In this document: piece after piece, positions 50,387 through 60,020 of the stretch
Layout of the letters: each line of letters opens with the position of its first letter
Numbering within the stretch: the first letter of the stretch is position 1
Assembly (NCBI GenBank): GCA_009837885.1
Contig: VXSP01000011.1
Location: 1 to 64,000 of the forward strand
DNA: 64,000 bases
Reading direction: 5' to 3'
DNA from: Holophagales bacterium
GTDB lineage: Bacteria > Acidobacteriota > Thermoanaerobaculia > Multivoradales > Multivoraceae
Made by a program: the position numbers and the translations under genes
The notes under the pieces: generated by a model
Database searches by the model: none
What the model was told of the DNA's origin: nothing
What the model saw: only the letters and a program-made list of their open reading frames with translations

Positions 50387-51733
50387 CTAGTCCACGATCG
50401 CCTGGTAGGTCAGCACTTCCATCGTCGGACGCAGCGGATAGGTGCCGGTAGGCAGCAACTGGGTCAGCACCATGGCGACGAGCTCCTCCTCGGGATCCAC
50501 GAGAAAGTCGGTCGAGGCGGCGCCGCCCCAGCCGTAGGTGCCGGGTGAGGCCGGCAGACCGGTGAGCCCGGTGTCGGTGATCGAGTAGCCGCCCAGGCCG
50601 TAGCCCATGCCCTCGCTCATCCCCATGTCGAGGTTGAGGCTCGACATGGGCGACGGCCCGTAGGCCGAGCCGAGGTGGTTGTCCATCATCAGGGCCACGG
50701 TCTGCGTCCCGAGGATCCGCGCGCCGTCGAGTTCGCCGCCGTTCGCCAGCATCTGGGCGAAGCGCAGGTAGTCGCCGGCCGTGGCGACCAGGCCGGAGCC
50801 GCCCATCTCGACCTTGGGGGCCCTGCGGTAGGCGCTGGTCTCGGGATCGTCGAAGACGGCGATGCCACCCTCCGGCGTCGGCGCGTAGTTCACGGCGAGG
50901 CGGTCGAGCTTCTCGTCCGGAACGTGGAAGTCCGTGTCGACCATGCCCAGCGGGTCGAAGATGCGCTCCTTCAGGAAGTCCCGGAAGCTCTGCCCTGAGA
51001 CGACCTCGACCACGCGGCCCGCGACTTCGAGACCGACGCTGTAGTTCCAGGCGGTGCCGGGATGAACCAGCAGCGGCTGCTTCGCCAGGTCCCGGACGTA
51101 GTGGGCGAGGTCGTCGTGGGGAACGGCGTCCGCCGAGCCCTCGAGTCCCGCCGCCGCGTAGCTGGCGGCGACCGGACTGGGGATGAACGTGTAGGTCAGC
51201 CCGGAGGTGTGGGTCATCAGGTCGCGAATGACGATCGGCCGCCGCGGCGGTTCCGTCTCCATGTCGTCGCCGTCGCCGGAGACGTAGACCTGCGTGTCGG
51301 CGAACTCGGGAAGGACCTGGGCCAGCGGCGTCGACAGCAGGAAGTGGCCCTCCTCCCAGAGGATCATCAGCGCCGCCGAGGCGATCGGCTTGGTCATCGA
51401 GTACATGCGGAAGATCGTGTCCTCGGTCATCGGCTCGCCGGCTTCGACGTCCTGGTGGCCGCTGGCTTCGACGTGAACGACCTGGCCGCCGCGGCTGACA
51501 ACGGTGACGACGCCGGACAGCTTGCCGTCCAAAACAAAGCTCTCGAACGCCGGTCGGATGCGGTCGAGCCGTTCGCTCGACATGCCGGCGGCTTCGGGCG
51601 CGACGCGCGGAAGGCCGGCGAAGGTCTCGCCGGCGCCGGCCGCGCCGCCCGATTCCTGGGGCGCACACGCGGCGAGCAGGCCGACGGCGAGTATGGAGGC
51701 GAGAGCGATGGTGAAGACCGGTCGTTGGTGCAT
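50387..51733 (-). CDS. Beta-lactamase-fold serine hydrolase lipoprotein
   Basis: 448 residues. A lipobox (LLAAC, C23) marks a lipoprotein. The class C/esterase serine hydrolase core is present: S112-M-T-K115 (SMTKPIAS), the Y-x-N/S-type WNYSVG, MTHTSGLTY, and GWGGAASTDF near the KTG-like position. Such proteins act as esterases, D-amino peptidases or carboxypeptidases in the envelope, more rarely as true beta-lactamases. It stands next to secreted sialidase-like and PQQ proteins on the same strand, so it may belong to an envelope or extracellular scavenging set. Confidence 0.9.
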   Translation of the reverse strand: MHQRPVFTIALASILAVGLLAACAPQESGGAAGAGETFAGLPRVAPEAAGMSSERLDRIRPAFESFVLDGKLSGVVTVVSRGGQVVHVEASGHQDVEAGEPMTEDTIFRMYSMTKPIASAALMILWEEGHFLLSTPLAQVLPEFADTQVYVSGDGDDMETEPPRRPIVIRDLMTHTSGLTYTFIPSPVAASYAAAGLEGSADAVPHDDLAHYVRDLAKQPLLVHPGTAWNYSVGLEVAGRVVEVVSGQSFRDFLKERIFDPLGMVDTDFHVPDEKLDRLAVNYAPTPEGGIAVFDDPETSAYRRAPKVEMGGSGLVATAGDYLRFAQMLANGGELDGARILGTQTVALMMDNHLGSAYGPSPMSSLNLDMGMSEGMGYGLGGYSITDTGLTGLPASPGTYGWGGAASTDFLVDPEEELVAMVLTQLLPTGTYPLRPTMEVLTYQAIVD

Positions 51734-51747
51734 GTCGGGTTCCTCTC

Positions 51748-53046
51748 TCAGTCGTCGCCGAGCAGCCAGGCCTCATCGAAGCTCACGTGCTTGATGCTCT
51801 TGCCCTGGCCGCCGTCGTCGAGCGCGCCGGCGACGTGGTAGCTGTAGGTCACGTGGATGCGGCCGTCCCGGGTCTGGATGACGGACGGGTAGTGGTAGCG
51901 GCCGACGTCCTTCTCCTCCCGTTCGATGTAGCGCCGCCGCCTGAAGGTTCTGCCCTCGTCCTCGGAGACGGAGACGGCGAGCCGGTAGCGGCCGTCCGGG
52001 ATGTCGTTGTGGACGACGATCCAGCGGCCGCTCGCGAGCCTCAGGACCTCGAGCCCGGCGCCGGTCTCGACCAGATCGGGATGGTCGCGAGCGATCGTCC
52101 AGGTGGCGCCCAGATCCCGCGACTCGGCGACATGAGCCCGCTTCGGCGGCGGGCCGTTGTCGCGCATGAAGGCGACCAGCGTGCCGTCGTCGCGCAGGGC
52201 GAACGTGGGCTGGATGCTGCCGCCGCCGATGATCGGCTCGCTCATCGTCCAGGTGTGGCCGCCGTCGTCGCTGTACGTCGCGGAGGCAAAGCTGAAGCCG
52301 TCCGAGTAGAGCCCGAGAAGCAGCCTCTGTCCACCCTCGGGCAGGGGCAGTACGACCGGATGGGCACGGGTGAACCAGCCGATGCGGCGGGTCAGCTTGT
52401 CGGCCGCCTGCTCCAGGTTGCGCGCCGCCCACTGCCGGGACGACTCGGGCGCGGCGGGATCCGTGGCGCCTGTGAAGCCGAGGCTCCGGAAGTACTCGTC
52501 CGTCCGCTCCGCCACCAGGTCGTGGAAGCCTTCGCCGGGCTTCATGTGGAGCACGTCCTGCCACTGCCACACCGGCGGACCCGGTCCGTCGAAGTCGGTC
52601 GAGACCTTGACCTTCATCAGGGCGCTCTCCCAGAGATTCGCCTGGATCGTGGGCCAGAACAGCCACAGACGGTGGCCGCCCGCGCTCACCGGCTCGAGCA
52701 GCAGGGTGCAGTTCGTGTCGGGAAAGCCCGGCGTGTCCGCGAGTAGGAAGGGCGCGCTCCACGCCTCCGCGCCGGCCCGCAGCCGGGCGCCCAGGATCCG
52801 CACGTCGTCCGCCCTCCGCTCGCCCGAACCGTGGAACCAGGCCACGAGCAGGTCGCCGTTCGGGAGTTCGACGACGGAGGAGCCGTGGTTGTGCCAGTGC
52901 TCGAGCGGGAAGATGAGTTCGCCCGACGGGCCCTGGCCGGCGGCCGGCAGCGCGGCCACAAGTAGCAGGGCAACCGCAAGGACGGCGGCACGCCCGATCG
53001 AGGCGAGGGGGCCACGTTCCCTGAAGTTCGTTGTCACTTCCGGCAC
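51748..53046 (-). CDS. Secreted sialidase-like (BNR repeat) protein
   Basis: 432 residues from a GTG at 53046. Signal peptide ~10-36 (AVLAVALLLVAALPAAG). Asp-boxes S-x-D-x-G-x-T-W/F occur three times: SDDGGHTW, SRDLGATW and SEDEGRTF, typical of six-bladed sialidase propellers. An NHGSSVVELPNGDLLVAWF segment holds the usual first-blade features. Many relatives are rhamnosidase- or sialidase-type glycosidases or only binding proteins; catalytic Tyr/Glu/Arg could not be assigned safely. Likely acts on glycans outside the cytoplasm. Confidence 0.82.
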   Translation of the reverse strand: MPEVTTNFRERGPLASIGRAAVLAVALLLVAALPAAGQGPSGELIFPLEHWHNHGSSVVELPNGDLLVAWFHGSGERRADDVRILGARLRAGAEAWSAPFLLADTPGFPDTNCTLLLEPVSAGGHRLWLFWPTIQANLWESALMKVKVSTDFDGPGPPVWQWQDVLHMKPGEGFHDLVAERTDEYFRSLGFTGATDPAAPESSRQWAARNLEQAADKLTRRIGWFTRAHPVVLPLPEGGQRLLLGLYSDGFSFASATYSDDGGHTWTMSEPIIGGGSIQPTFALRDDGTLVAFMRDNGPPPKRAHVAESRDLGATWTIARDHPDLVETGAGLEVLRLASGRWIVVHNDIPDGRYRLAVSVSEDEGRTFRRRRYIEREEKDVGRYHYPSVIQTRDGRIHVTYSYHVAGALDDGGQGKSIKHVSFDEAWLLGDD

Positions 53047-53055
53047 CCGTGCCCG

Positions 53056-54402
53056 CTACTCCGCCGCCAGGGACACGCGAATGATCTCCTCGTCGTTGCG
53101 GGCAACGATGTGGCGGTTGGCATAGGCCGGATGTGACCAGTTGACCATCGCCTCCCCGAATCGCTGTGGGCCGAAGCCGGCGTTGGCCGTCGGCTTCAAT
53201 AGCTTTGCGCGGTCTACTTCCTCGTAGCCGTCCCTAGTGAAGCGAGCGATGATCAGGAAGCCCTCGTCGTTGTTCACGAACCAGCGGTCACCGTGCTTCA
53301 CCATGAAGGCGGCGCCCCACCGGCCCTGGCGCGTCATCTTGTCGGTGACCCACAGCCTGGCGCCGTCGGCGGCGTTGAGGCCCCGCAACTCGCCGTAGCT
53401 GCAGACACCGTAGATCGTGTCGCCCTCGAAGATCGGCGTCGTGATCAGCGAGTGCAGGCCCTCCGTTCGGTCCGGCAGTTCGCTCCGGCCCTGGCCGCGC
53501 CAGATCTCGCGCACCGCGGGCTTCTCCTCGTCGAACTCCAGCATCAGGGAACCGCGGTAGAACTGGGTGAGGAGCATCCGGTCGCCATGGACCACCGGAG
53601 TCGCCACGGTGAGCGACGACGCGCCCTCCCAGGGCACCGTCCAGTACACCTCGCCGGTCCGGGGATTGAGCGAGTTGACCCCCTGCGGCTCCCAGATGAT
53701 GAGCTGCTCGACGCCGCCGCGCTCGACGAGGAGCGGCTGACCGTAACCCGGCTCCCAGTTCGACGAGAGCGCGCGCCACACCTCCTCGCCGGTGTGCTTG
53801 TCGAAGGCCATCACCTTGCCGTCCGGTTCGGCGCCGACCACGGCGATCAGCAGGTCGCCATGGACGAGCGGCGCGCTGGAGAAGCCCCAGATCGCGACGC
53901 TGGCGTCGCCCTCCTCCTGCGCGTCGTAGGACCAGATCACGTCACCGGTGGCGACGTCGAAGGCCAGGACGTGGCCGACCGCGCCGGCCACGTACACACG
54001 GTCGCCGTCGACCGTCGGCGTGGCCCGCGGGCCGATCGCGTAGCTCGCCTGAAGCGGCGCGTAGCCGACCTCCCACTCGTGAGTCCAGAGGACTTCACCC
54101 GTTTCCTCGCTCAGCGCGAGGGCGCGTTCGAAGCCTTCCTTGATCCGGGAGCCCTCCTTGGGCCGCCAGTCGGTAATGAAGACCCGGCCATCCGCAACCG
54201 AGGGCCCGGAGTAGCCGCCGTTGATCGGCGTACGCCAGACGACCTCGAGGCCGTCCTCCGGGAACTGCTCGAGGATGCCGTCCTCGCGCCACTCGCCGGA
54301 GCGGTCGGGCCCTCGCCATTGCGGCCAGTCGTCGGCCACCGCCGGCACGGTCAACGTCAACCCCAGCACGATGCCGAGGGTGCGAATCGCTAGGGCTTGC
54401 AC
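53056..54402 (-). CDS. Secreted PQQ-like beta-propeller protein
   Basis: 448 residues from a GTG at 54402, preceded by AGGAGGAGA on the minus strand. Signal peptide ~1-23 (LGLTLTVPAVA), then WPQWRGPDRSGEW, the characteristic start of this propeller family. Blades include ALALSEETGEVLWTHEW, VLAFDVATGDVIWSYD and VMAFDKHTGEEVWRAL. It resembles the PQQ protein at 16.9 kb but lacks its extra C-terminal domains. Probably an exported binding or structural propeller and not a true dehydrogenase. Confidence 0.85.
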   Translation of the reverse strand: MQALAIRTLGIVLGLTLTVPAVADDWPQWRGPDRSGEWREDGILEQFPEDGLEVVWRTPINGGYSGPSVADGRVFITDWRPKEGSRIKEGFERALALSEETGEVLWTHEWEVGYAPLQASYAIGPRATPTVDGDRVYVAGAVGHVLAFDVATGDVIWSYDAQEEGDASVAIWGFSSAPLVHGDLLIAVVGAEPDGKVMAFDKHTGEEVWRALSSNWEPGYGQPLLVERGGVEQLIIWEPQGVNSLNPRTGEVYWTVPWEGASSLTVATPVVHGDRMLLTQFYRGSLMLEFDEEKPAVREIWRGQGRSELPDRTEGLHSLITTPIFEGDTIYGVCSYGELRGLNAADGARLWVTDKMTRQGRWGAAFMVKHGDRWFVNNDEGFLIIARFTRDGYEEVDRAKLLKPTANAGFGPQRFGEAMVNWSHPAYANRHIVARNDEEIIRVSLAAE

Positions 54403-54475
54403 GGAAGGGATCTCCTCCTGGTCCAGAATGAAGGGGCAACGGTAGCAGCAGCTGAAGCCAGGGCCGCCTCCGCAC

Positions 54476-54512
54476 GAAAGAAAGCCGGCCGCGCAGGGAT
54501 GCGCGGCCGGCT
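54476..54512 (-). terminator. Rho-independent terminator after glnA
   Basis: On the minus strand AGCCGGCCGCGC pairs perfectly with GCGCGGCCGGCT (12 bp, 6-nt loop) and is followed by TTTCTTTC. It begins 27 nt after the glnA stop. A smaller CCGAAG/CTTCGG hairpin lies between (54520-54535). Confidence 0.88.
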
Positions 54513-54538
54513 AGCGGAACCGAAGTCTGCTTCGGGAT

Positions 54539-55960
54539 CTAGATGTCGTAGTACAGCGCGAACTCGTGCGGGTGCGGCCTCAGCGCCACCTCCTGGCACT
54601 CGCTCTCACGCTTGTACGCGATGTGGTTCTCGATCACGTCCTCGTCGAAGACGCCGCCCGCGGTCAGGAACTCGTGGTCCTCCTCGAGGGCGTCGAGCGC
54701 CTCCTCCAGGGTCGCCGGCGTGGTCGGAACACCCTGGCTCTCCTCCGGCGACAGATCGTAGATGTCGACGTCGAGCGAGCTGCCCGGGTCGATCTCGTTC
54801 TGAATGCCGTCGATCGCGGCCATCAACAGCGCCGCGAAGGCGAGATAGGGGTTGCAGCTCGGGTCGGGGCAACGGAACTCGACCCGCTTCGCCTTCGGCG
54901 ACGGCGAGTACATCGGGATCCGCACCGCCGCGCTCCGGTTGCGCTGCGAGTAGACCAGGTTCACCGGCGCCTCGAAGCCCGGCACCAGCCGCTTGTAGCT
55001 GTTCGTCGTCGGGTTCGTGAAGGCGAGCAGCGCCGGCGCGTGCTTCAGCAGGCCGCCGATGGCATGCATCGCCATGTCCGAGAGGCCGGCGTAGCCGTCG
55101 CCCGCGAACAGGGGCACTCCGTCCTTCCAGAGCGAGAGGTGGGTGTGCATGCCGCTGCCGTTGTCCTCGAACAGGGGCTTCGGCATGAAGGTGACGGTCT
55201 TGCCGTGCCGGGCGGCGGTGTTCTTGATGATGTACTTGTAGAGCATCATCGCGTCCGCCATCTCGACGAGCGGCGCGAACCGCAGGTCGATCTCAGCCTG
55301 ACCGCCGGTGCCGACTTCGTGGTGCTGGCACTCGGGATTCAGACCGAGATCCTCCATGATCAGGATCATCTCGCTCCGCATGTCCTGGTGCTTGTCGGTC
55401 GGCGGCACCGGGAAGTAGCCCTCCTTGTACCGCGGCTTGTAGCCGAGGTTCGGACCTTCGTCGGCGCCGCTGTTCCAGCGGCCCTCGATGGAGTCGACTT
55501 CGTAGAAGCCGAAGTTCGGACCGCCGTCGAAGCGCACGTCGTCGAAGATGAAGAACTCGGCCTCCGGACCGAAGTAGGCGGTGTCTGCCAGGCCGGTCGA
55601 CTGAACGTAGGCCTCGGCCGCCCGGGCGACGCCGCGCGGGTCGCGGCCGTAGCTCTCCCGCGTGATCGGATCGACGATGTTGCAGGTCATGACGAGCGTC
55701 TTGTGCTCGAAATAGGGGTCGATGAAGGCGGTGTCCGCGTCGGGGACGACCAGCATGTCCGACTCGTTGATCACCTGCCAGCCGCGGATGCTCGAACCGT
55801 CGAACCCGAGCCCGTCCTCGAAGGTGTCCTCGTCGACCTCGCGCGCCGGCACCGAGAAGTGCTGCCACAAGCCGGGAAAGTCGGTGAACCGGAAATCAAC
55901 GATCTGGATCCCCTCATCGCGGATCCGATCGAGAATCGACTTGGGGCTTGCTCCTGACAT
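54539..55960 (-). CDS. glnA: Glutamine synthetase, type I
   Basis: 473 residues from the ATG at 55960, preceded by AAGGAG; an upstream frame extension has no support. GSI motifs: [61 protein letters not shown] and [13 protein letters not shown]. The Tyr in [10 protein letters not shown] matches the adenylylation site of enterobacterial-type GSI, so control by adenylyltransferase is possible. It makes glutamine from glutamate, ammonia and ATP. It appears monocistronic: a 308-nt non-coding region lies upstream and a strong terminator follows. Confidence 0.96.
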   Translation of the reverse strand: MSGASPKSILDRIRDEGIQIVDFRFTDFPGLWQHFSVPAREVDEDTFEDGLGFDGSSIRGWQVINESDMLVVPDADTAFIDPYFEHKTLVMTCNIVDPITRESYGRDPRGVARAAEAYVQSTGLADTAYFGPEAEFFIFDDVRFDGGPNFGFYEVDSIEGRWNSGADEGPNLGYKPRYKEGYFPVPPTDKHQDMRSEMILIMEDLGLNPECQHHEVGTGGQAEIDLRFAPLVEMADAMMLYKYIIKNTAARHGKTVTFMPKPLFEDNGSGMHTHLSLWKDGVPLFAGDGYAGLSDMAMHAIGGLLKHAPALLAFTNPTTNSYKRLVPGFEAPVNLVYSQRNRSAAVRIPMYSPSPKAKRVEFRCPDPSCNPYLAFAALLMAAIDGIQNEIDPGSSLDVDIYDLSPEESQGVPTTPATLEEALDALEEDHEFLTAGGVFDEDVIENHIAYKRESECQEVALRPHPHEFALYYDI

Positions 55961-56268
55961 GAAGTTCTCCTTTGCTGTTCCTGGCCGCGGACCGAGCCGC
56001 GCCAAATCTGTTGTGGCCGGAACACCGCCCGACCGCACGCACCAACACGAATCGTCAAGGCCGCGTGTCTATCAGCGCGGCCATGAACTAGGCAAGCCAC
56101 GGGCCGGACGCTGCGGTGTTTTCGCTAGCAACCTCCATGCCCAACCAGCGTTCCGGGCCAGAACGACCGTCCACGCTACGAACGAACCTCCCCATTGGCC
56201 CGCTCCGACCCCACCGAGGCGACAACTCTGTCGGCCCCAGACCCCCGAGTACCACGATTCTGTAGCGC
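55961..56268 (-). promoter_or_regulatory. 308-nt region upstream of glnA, with a weak sigma-54-like site
   Basis: No convincing reading frame is seen. On the minus strand CGGCCC-N5-TTGCC (56091-56106) keeps the GG and GC of a -24/-12 sigma-54 promoter with the right spacing but departs from consensus elsewhere. It lies ~130 nt before glnA. In GC-rich DNA such a match may be chance. The ribosome site AAGGAG (55967-55972) serves glnA. Confidence 0.3.
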
Positions 56269-57594
56269 CTAGCCGCTCTCCAGGCGGCTCAGAACCTCCG
56301 CGTCCTCGCGCCATCCGGGCTCTGTCCGCACCCGCAGCTCCAGGTAGACCCGCCGCTCCAGAAACTCCTCCAGATCCCGCCGCGCCGCCGTGCCGATCTC
56401 CTTGATCCGCTGCCCCGCCCGACCGACCACGATCCCCTTGTGGCTCTCCCGGTCGACCAGGATGTGCGCCAGCAGGTCCGTCCGCTCCTCGCCGTCCTCC
56501 CAAAGCTCGATGACGACCGCGGTGGTGAACGGCAGCTCGTCACGGGTCTGCTCAAGGACCTTCTCGCGAATCAGCTCCGCGACCAGAAAGCGCTCGTTAT
56601 GCACGGTCAGGAGGTCCGGGTCGTGCCGCGGCTCCCCGGCCGGCAGGTGCCGCCACAGGAGCTCGAGCACTTCGTCCACGCCGTCGCCGGTGAGCGCCGA
56701 AACCGGCACGATCTCCTCGAACACGCCGCGTTCGGCGTACCGTTCGATCTCGGGCAGGAGCCTGGGCTTGGCGACCAGGTCGATCTTGTTCAGCAGGCAG
56801 AGCATCGGCCTGCCGCGCTCCGCCGCCGCGGCGGCGACGAGGTCGAGAGCGTAGGCGTCGCCGCGCCCGAACGGGGTCGCCGCGTCCCGGAGCAGACAGA
56901 CCACGTCAGCCTCCCTGAGCGCCGCCGCAGCGGCGTGAACCATGCGCCGGTTCAGGCGGTGCAGCGGCCGGTGCAGACCAGGCGTGTCGTGGAAGACCAT
57001 CTGGCCGCGCTCCGTGCTCAGGATGCCGATCAGTCGATGGCGGGTGGTCTGCGGCTTGTCCGAGACGATCGCCAGCTTCTCCCCCAGCATGCGGTTCATC
57101 AGCGTTGACTTGCCGGCGTTGGGCCGGCCCACCAGCGCTACCGTGCCGGCCCTCCTGGACCCCTGATCCCCGGACGGGCCCAGGAGGCGAGCCCGCAGCC
57201 GGGTTTCCAGAGCCTCCATCTCACCGCTGTCCGTCTCGTGGTCATGGCCGAGACAGTGCAGGATGCCGTGCAGGGCCAGCACCTTGAGTTCCCGTTCGAG
57301 GTGCGCATCGCCACGGGCGGCGGCCGTGCCGACCGAGATGACGATGTCGCCCAGGTGCCGGCCCTCCGGTGTCTCCTCGCCCGGGAAGGACAGCACGTCC
57401 GTCGCCGAGTCGATCTGCCGATAGCTGCGGTTCAGTTCGCGTATCTCAGCGTCGTCGACCAGGCGCAGGGTAAGCGTCGCCGGCGCCGGCGCCAGTTCGG
57501 CAACCACCTCGGCCGCCACCGCGCGAAGCCCCGTGAGACACGCGCTGCACCGGGCCTCCACTCCGGCAGCGACCTGCAGGTCGATGGTTGCCAC
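56269..57594 (-). CDS. YbeY-Era fusion: rRNA maturation endonuclease plus ribosome-assembly GTPase
   Basis: 441 residues in one frame from a GTG at 57594. Residues 1-~138 are YbeY with the zinc His triad H109, H113, H119 (HGILHCLGHDH) and the TDVLSFPGEE strand. A short linker (GPSGDQGSRRAG) leads to Era: G1 GRPNAGKST (156-164), QTTRHRLIGI (G2 region), FHDTPGLH (G3), NKID (G4) and SALTG (G5). The C-terminal KH domain has VVGRAGQRIKEIG. YbeY acts in 16S rRNA 3'-end processing and Era binds the same rRNA end, so the fusion puts two partners on one chain. The genes are usually neighbours but separate. Confidence 0.93.
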   Translation of the reverse strand: MATIDLQVAAGVEARCSACLTGLRAVAAEVVAELAPAPATLTLRLVDDAEIRELNRSYRQIDSATDVLSFPGEETPEGRHLGDIVISVGTAAARGDAHLERELKVLALHGILHCLGHDHETDSGEMEALETRLRARLLGPSGDQGSRRAGTVALVGRPNAGKSTLMNRMLGEKLAIVSDKPQTTRHRLIGILSTERGQMVFHDTPGLHRPLHRLNRRMVHAAAAALREADVVCLLRDAATPFGRGDAYALDLVAAAAAERGRPMLCLLNKIDLVAKPRLLPEIERYAERGVFEEIVPVSALTGDGVDEVLELLWRHLPAGEPRHDPDLLTVHNERFLVAELIREKVLEQTRDELPFTTAVVIELWEDGEERTDLLAHILVDRESHKGIVVGRAGQRIKEIGTAARRDLEEFLERRVYLELRVRTEPGWREDAEVLSRLESG

Positions 57595-57602
57595 GGCCCT
57601 GG

Positions 57603-60020
57603 TCAGTCGGTGACCGGCCCGCTGCCGGCGCCGCCGGGCAGGACCCGCAACGACCCGCGACCGCCACGCCCGAACTCGAAACCCGGGTAGTCCACCCGAT
57701 GATGATGCACCGTTCTCAGGACGTTCTGCAGGGTGTAGCGCATCCGCCGCAGATCGGCCAGCGTCAGATCCGTCTGGCTGAACTGATCGTCCTCGAGGAT
57801 GTCGCTCAGCAGGCGTTCGACCAGCGCCCGGATCGATTCCTCGGAGAAGTCCCCCAGGGTACGACTCGCGGCCTCGACGGTGTCGGCGACCATCAGCGCG
57901 GCAAAGGTCTTGCTCTGGGGCATCGGGCCCGGATAGCGGTACTGGCGTTCGTTGACCTCGTCGCCCGGTTCCGCCTGTTCCTTCGCCTTGGCCAGGAAGT
58001 AGTTCAGCCTGCGCGTGCCGTGGTGCTGCTCGATCGCGTCGACGATCGGCTGCGGCAGCCGGTTCTCGCGCGCCAGCCGGACTCCTTCCTTCACATGATC
58101 GATGATGATCAGGGAGGACATCGAGGGGGAGAGGCTGTCGTGCGGGTTGTCGCCCTCCCGTTGATTCTCGACGAAGTACTGCGGCCGCAGCACCTTGCCG
58201 ATGTCGTGGTAGAGGCCGCCGACATAGGCGAGGGTCGGATTCCCGCCCACCGCCTCACAGCAGGCCTTCGCCAGGTGCGCGACCATCAGGGAATGCTGGA
58301 ACGTCCCCGGCGCCTCGAAGGCCAGGCGTTGCAGCAACGGCAGGTTCGTGTCCGAGAGCTCCAGCAGCTTGATGTCGGTGGTCCTGAACAGCACCGCCTC
58401 GAACACCGGAACGGCGAAGCTGACCGCCGCCGCCACCGTCAGCCCCCCCAGGAACCCGCAGAGCACCTCGAACCCCCAGACGGCCACCGTCGAGCCATCC
58501 CCCAGCAGCGTCAGCATCGTCACCGAGGCGACGTTGACGAGTCCGACCAGCAGGCCGGCTCTCGTCACTGCGGACCGCCGCTTCAACTGATCGAGCGCGA
58601 ACACCGCGGCGAGGCTGCCGGTCAGACAGTAGAGCATCGTGCCGCCCGCCAGTCCGAGCTCCGCGTTCGCCGCCTCGACCCAGCCCAGCCGGCCGACCAG
58701 GACTGAAAAGACGACGCCGGCAAGCAGGCCGGCGCCGCGACCGTAGAGCACCGACACGAGCAGCGCCACCGCCGCGAGGGGAATCGCGAACACATAGCTC
58801 CGCGCCGAACTCAGCGCCTCGATCGGGAACGAGGCGGCGAGCGCATCGGCGACCAGGAATCCGACGCGCGTAGCCGCGAGTCCCAGAATGAGAATCAGGA
58901 CGACGCTGCCAAAGTCGCGGCCTTCGACCGCGACCAGGCGCTTGCGCCGGAACGCGACCCACAGGAACGCCACGACGAGGCCGAGCACCAGAGCCGACGC
59001 CAGCGGCGAGCGAAGGAGGATCAGACTGCTTTCGCTGCCCGTCATCTCCCGCAGCAGCCGCATCGCCTCCTGGTCGACCTTGTCGCCCTGCCGAACGATG
59101 ACCTGACCTGCCTGAATCTGGTTGAACACCGGCCCGACGTCCTCCGCGGCGGCGTCCCGCCGCTCCTGCGTCTCGTTCAGGTTCAGGTAGACGTTGGGCG
59201 CCAGGTTGACCATCAGGAAGTCGACGACCGTTTCCCGCTCGGCCCGCGACCACCCCGCCCAGCGGCCGACCTCGGCCTCCAGGTAGGCCTCCACCTCGAT
59301 CGGATAGCCGCGATAGCCGAAGAGGTCGAACTCGACCGACTCCTCGCCGGTCTGCATGTTGTGCAGCGTGACGCCCTCCAGACGATTCTGGAGCAGGGTC
59401 TCCTTGTTCTCCACGATCCCGGCCCGGAGCAGCAGCCCCACGAGGCGGGTCAGGCGTTCCTCCAGCTCCGCGCCGCCGTCCTCGCCGCCTACGCGGTCCG
59501 CCAGCAGGTCCGCGTGACGTTCATCGACCCGCAGGCCGCTGCCGACCCTCAGCCGTCGCAGCCGTTCGTCGGCCACCTCCTCCTCGGGCAGGAGCTCCGC
59601 CACCTCGTCGAAGCCCCGCTCGATCTCGAACAGATTCGCGATTCGCGCCTCGACTTCGTCGGCCTGAACGGCGTCGAAGTCGTAGAGCGGCCGGACGTCG
59701 GCGCGGGCCCGCTCCTTCAGCTCCTCCGAGGTCTCCTCGTCGGGAAGCAGCACATCCCGGGTCGCGCGGTAGTCGCGGGTCGCGATATCCCCTTCCGCCA
59801 GATCGGGTCCGAAGAAGACCCCCGGCGGCGCCATGATCCAGACGCCGGCCAGGACCATGACCACGACCCAGACGATGTCGCGCTCCAGCGCGTAGTGCCA
59901 CAGGCCGGCGACGGTCACCCGGTCGCCGTGGCGCCGGTACATGCTGCGGCGCAGCCGCTTGCGCGCCTCCCGCCTGCGGTCCGGCCGGCGGCGCTTCGGC
60001 GCCTTGACCGCCGCGGTCAC
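57603..60020 (-). CDS. PgpH-type 7TM HD-domain phosphodiesterase
   Basis: 805 residues. A basic N-terminus, a membrane helix (VVVMVLAGVWIMAPPG), a large extracytoplasmic 7TMR-HDED domain (DIATRDYRATRDVLLP onwards), about seven membrane helices in the middle, then a cytosolic HD domain. HD motifs are HSLMVAHLAKAC and YVGGLYHDIGK, plus DHVKEGVRLA. PgpH in Listeria breaks down c-di-AMP, so this is the likely activity. Placement between phoH and ybeY-era is the conserved arrangement. Its start overlaps phoH (ATGA). Confidence 0.9.
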   Translation of the reverse strand: MTAAVKAPKRRRPDRRREARKRLRRSMYRRHGDRVTVAGLWHYALERDIVWVVVMVLAGVWIMAPPGVFFGPDLAEGDIATRDYRATRDVLLPDEETSEELKERARADVRPLYDFDAVQADEVEARIANLFEIERGFDEVAELLPEEEVADERLRRLRVGSGLRVDERHADLLADRVGGEDGGAELEERLTRLVGLLLRAGIVENKETLLQNRLEGVTLHNMQTGEESVEFDLFGYRGYPIEVEAYLEAEVGRWAGWSRAERETVVDFLMVNLAPNVYLNLNETQERRDAAAEDVGPVFNQIQAGQVIVRQGDKVDQEAMRLLREMTGSESSLILLRSPLASALVLGLVVAFLWVAFRRKRLVAVEGRDFGSVVLILILGLAATRVGFLVADALAASFPIEALSSARSYVFAIPLAAVALLVSVLYGRGAGLLAGVVFSVLVGRLGWVEAANAELGLAGGTMLYCLTGSLAAVFALDQLKRRSAVTRAGLLVGLVNVASVTMLTLLGDGSTVAVWGFEVLCGFLGGLTVAAAVSFAVPVFEAVLFRTTDIKLLELSDTNLPLLQRLAFEAPGTFQHSLMVAHLAKACCEAVGGNPTLAYVGGLYHDIGKVLRPQYFVENQREGDNPHDSLSPSMSSLIIIDHVKEGVRLARENRLPQPIVDAIEQHHGTRRLNYFLAKAKEQAEPGDEVNERQYRYPGPMPQSKTFAALMVADTVEAASRTLGDFSEESIRALVERLLSDILEDDQFSQTDLTLADLRRMRYTLQNVLRTVHHHRVDYPGFEFGRGGRGSLRVLPGGAGSGPVTD

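Noticed and set aside
54520-54535. CCGAAG/CTTCGG hairpin as the glnA terminator
   Set aside because: Only 6 bp and no T-tract; the 12-bp hairpin further on is the better terminator.
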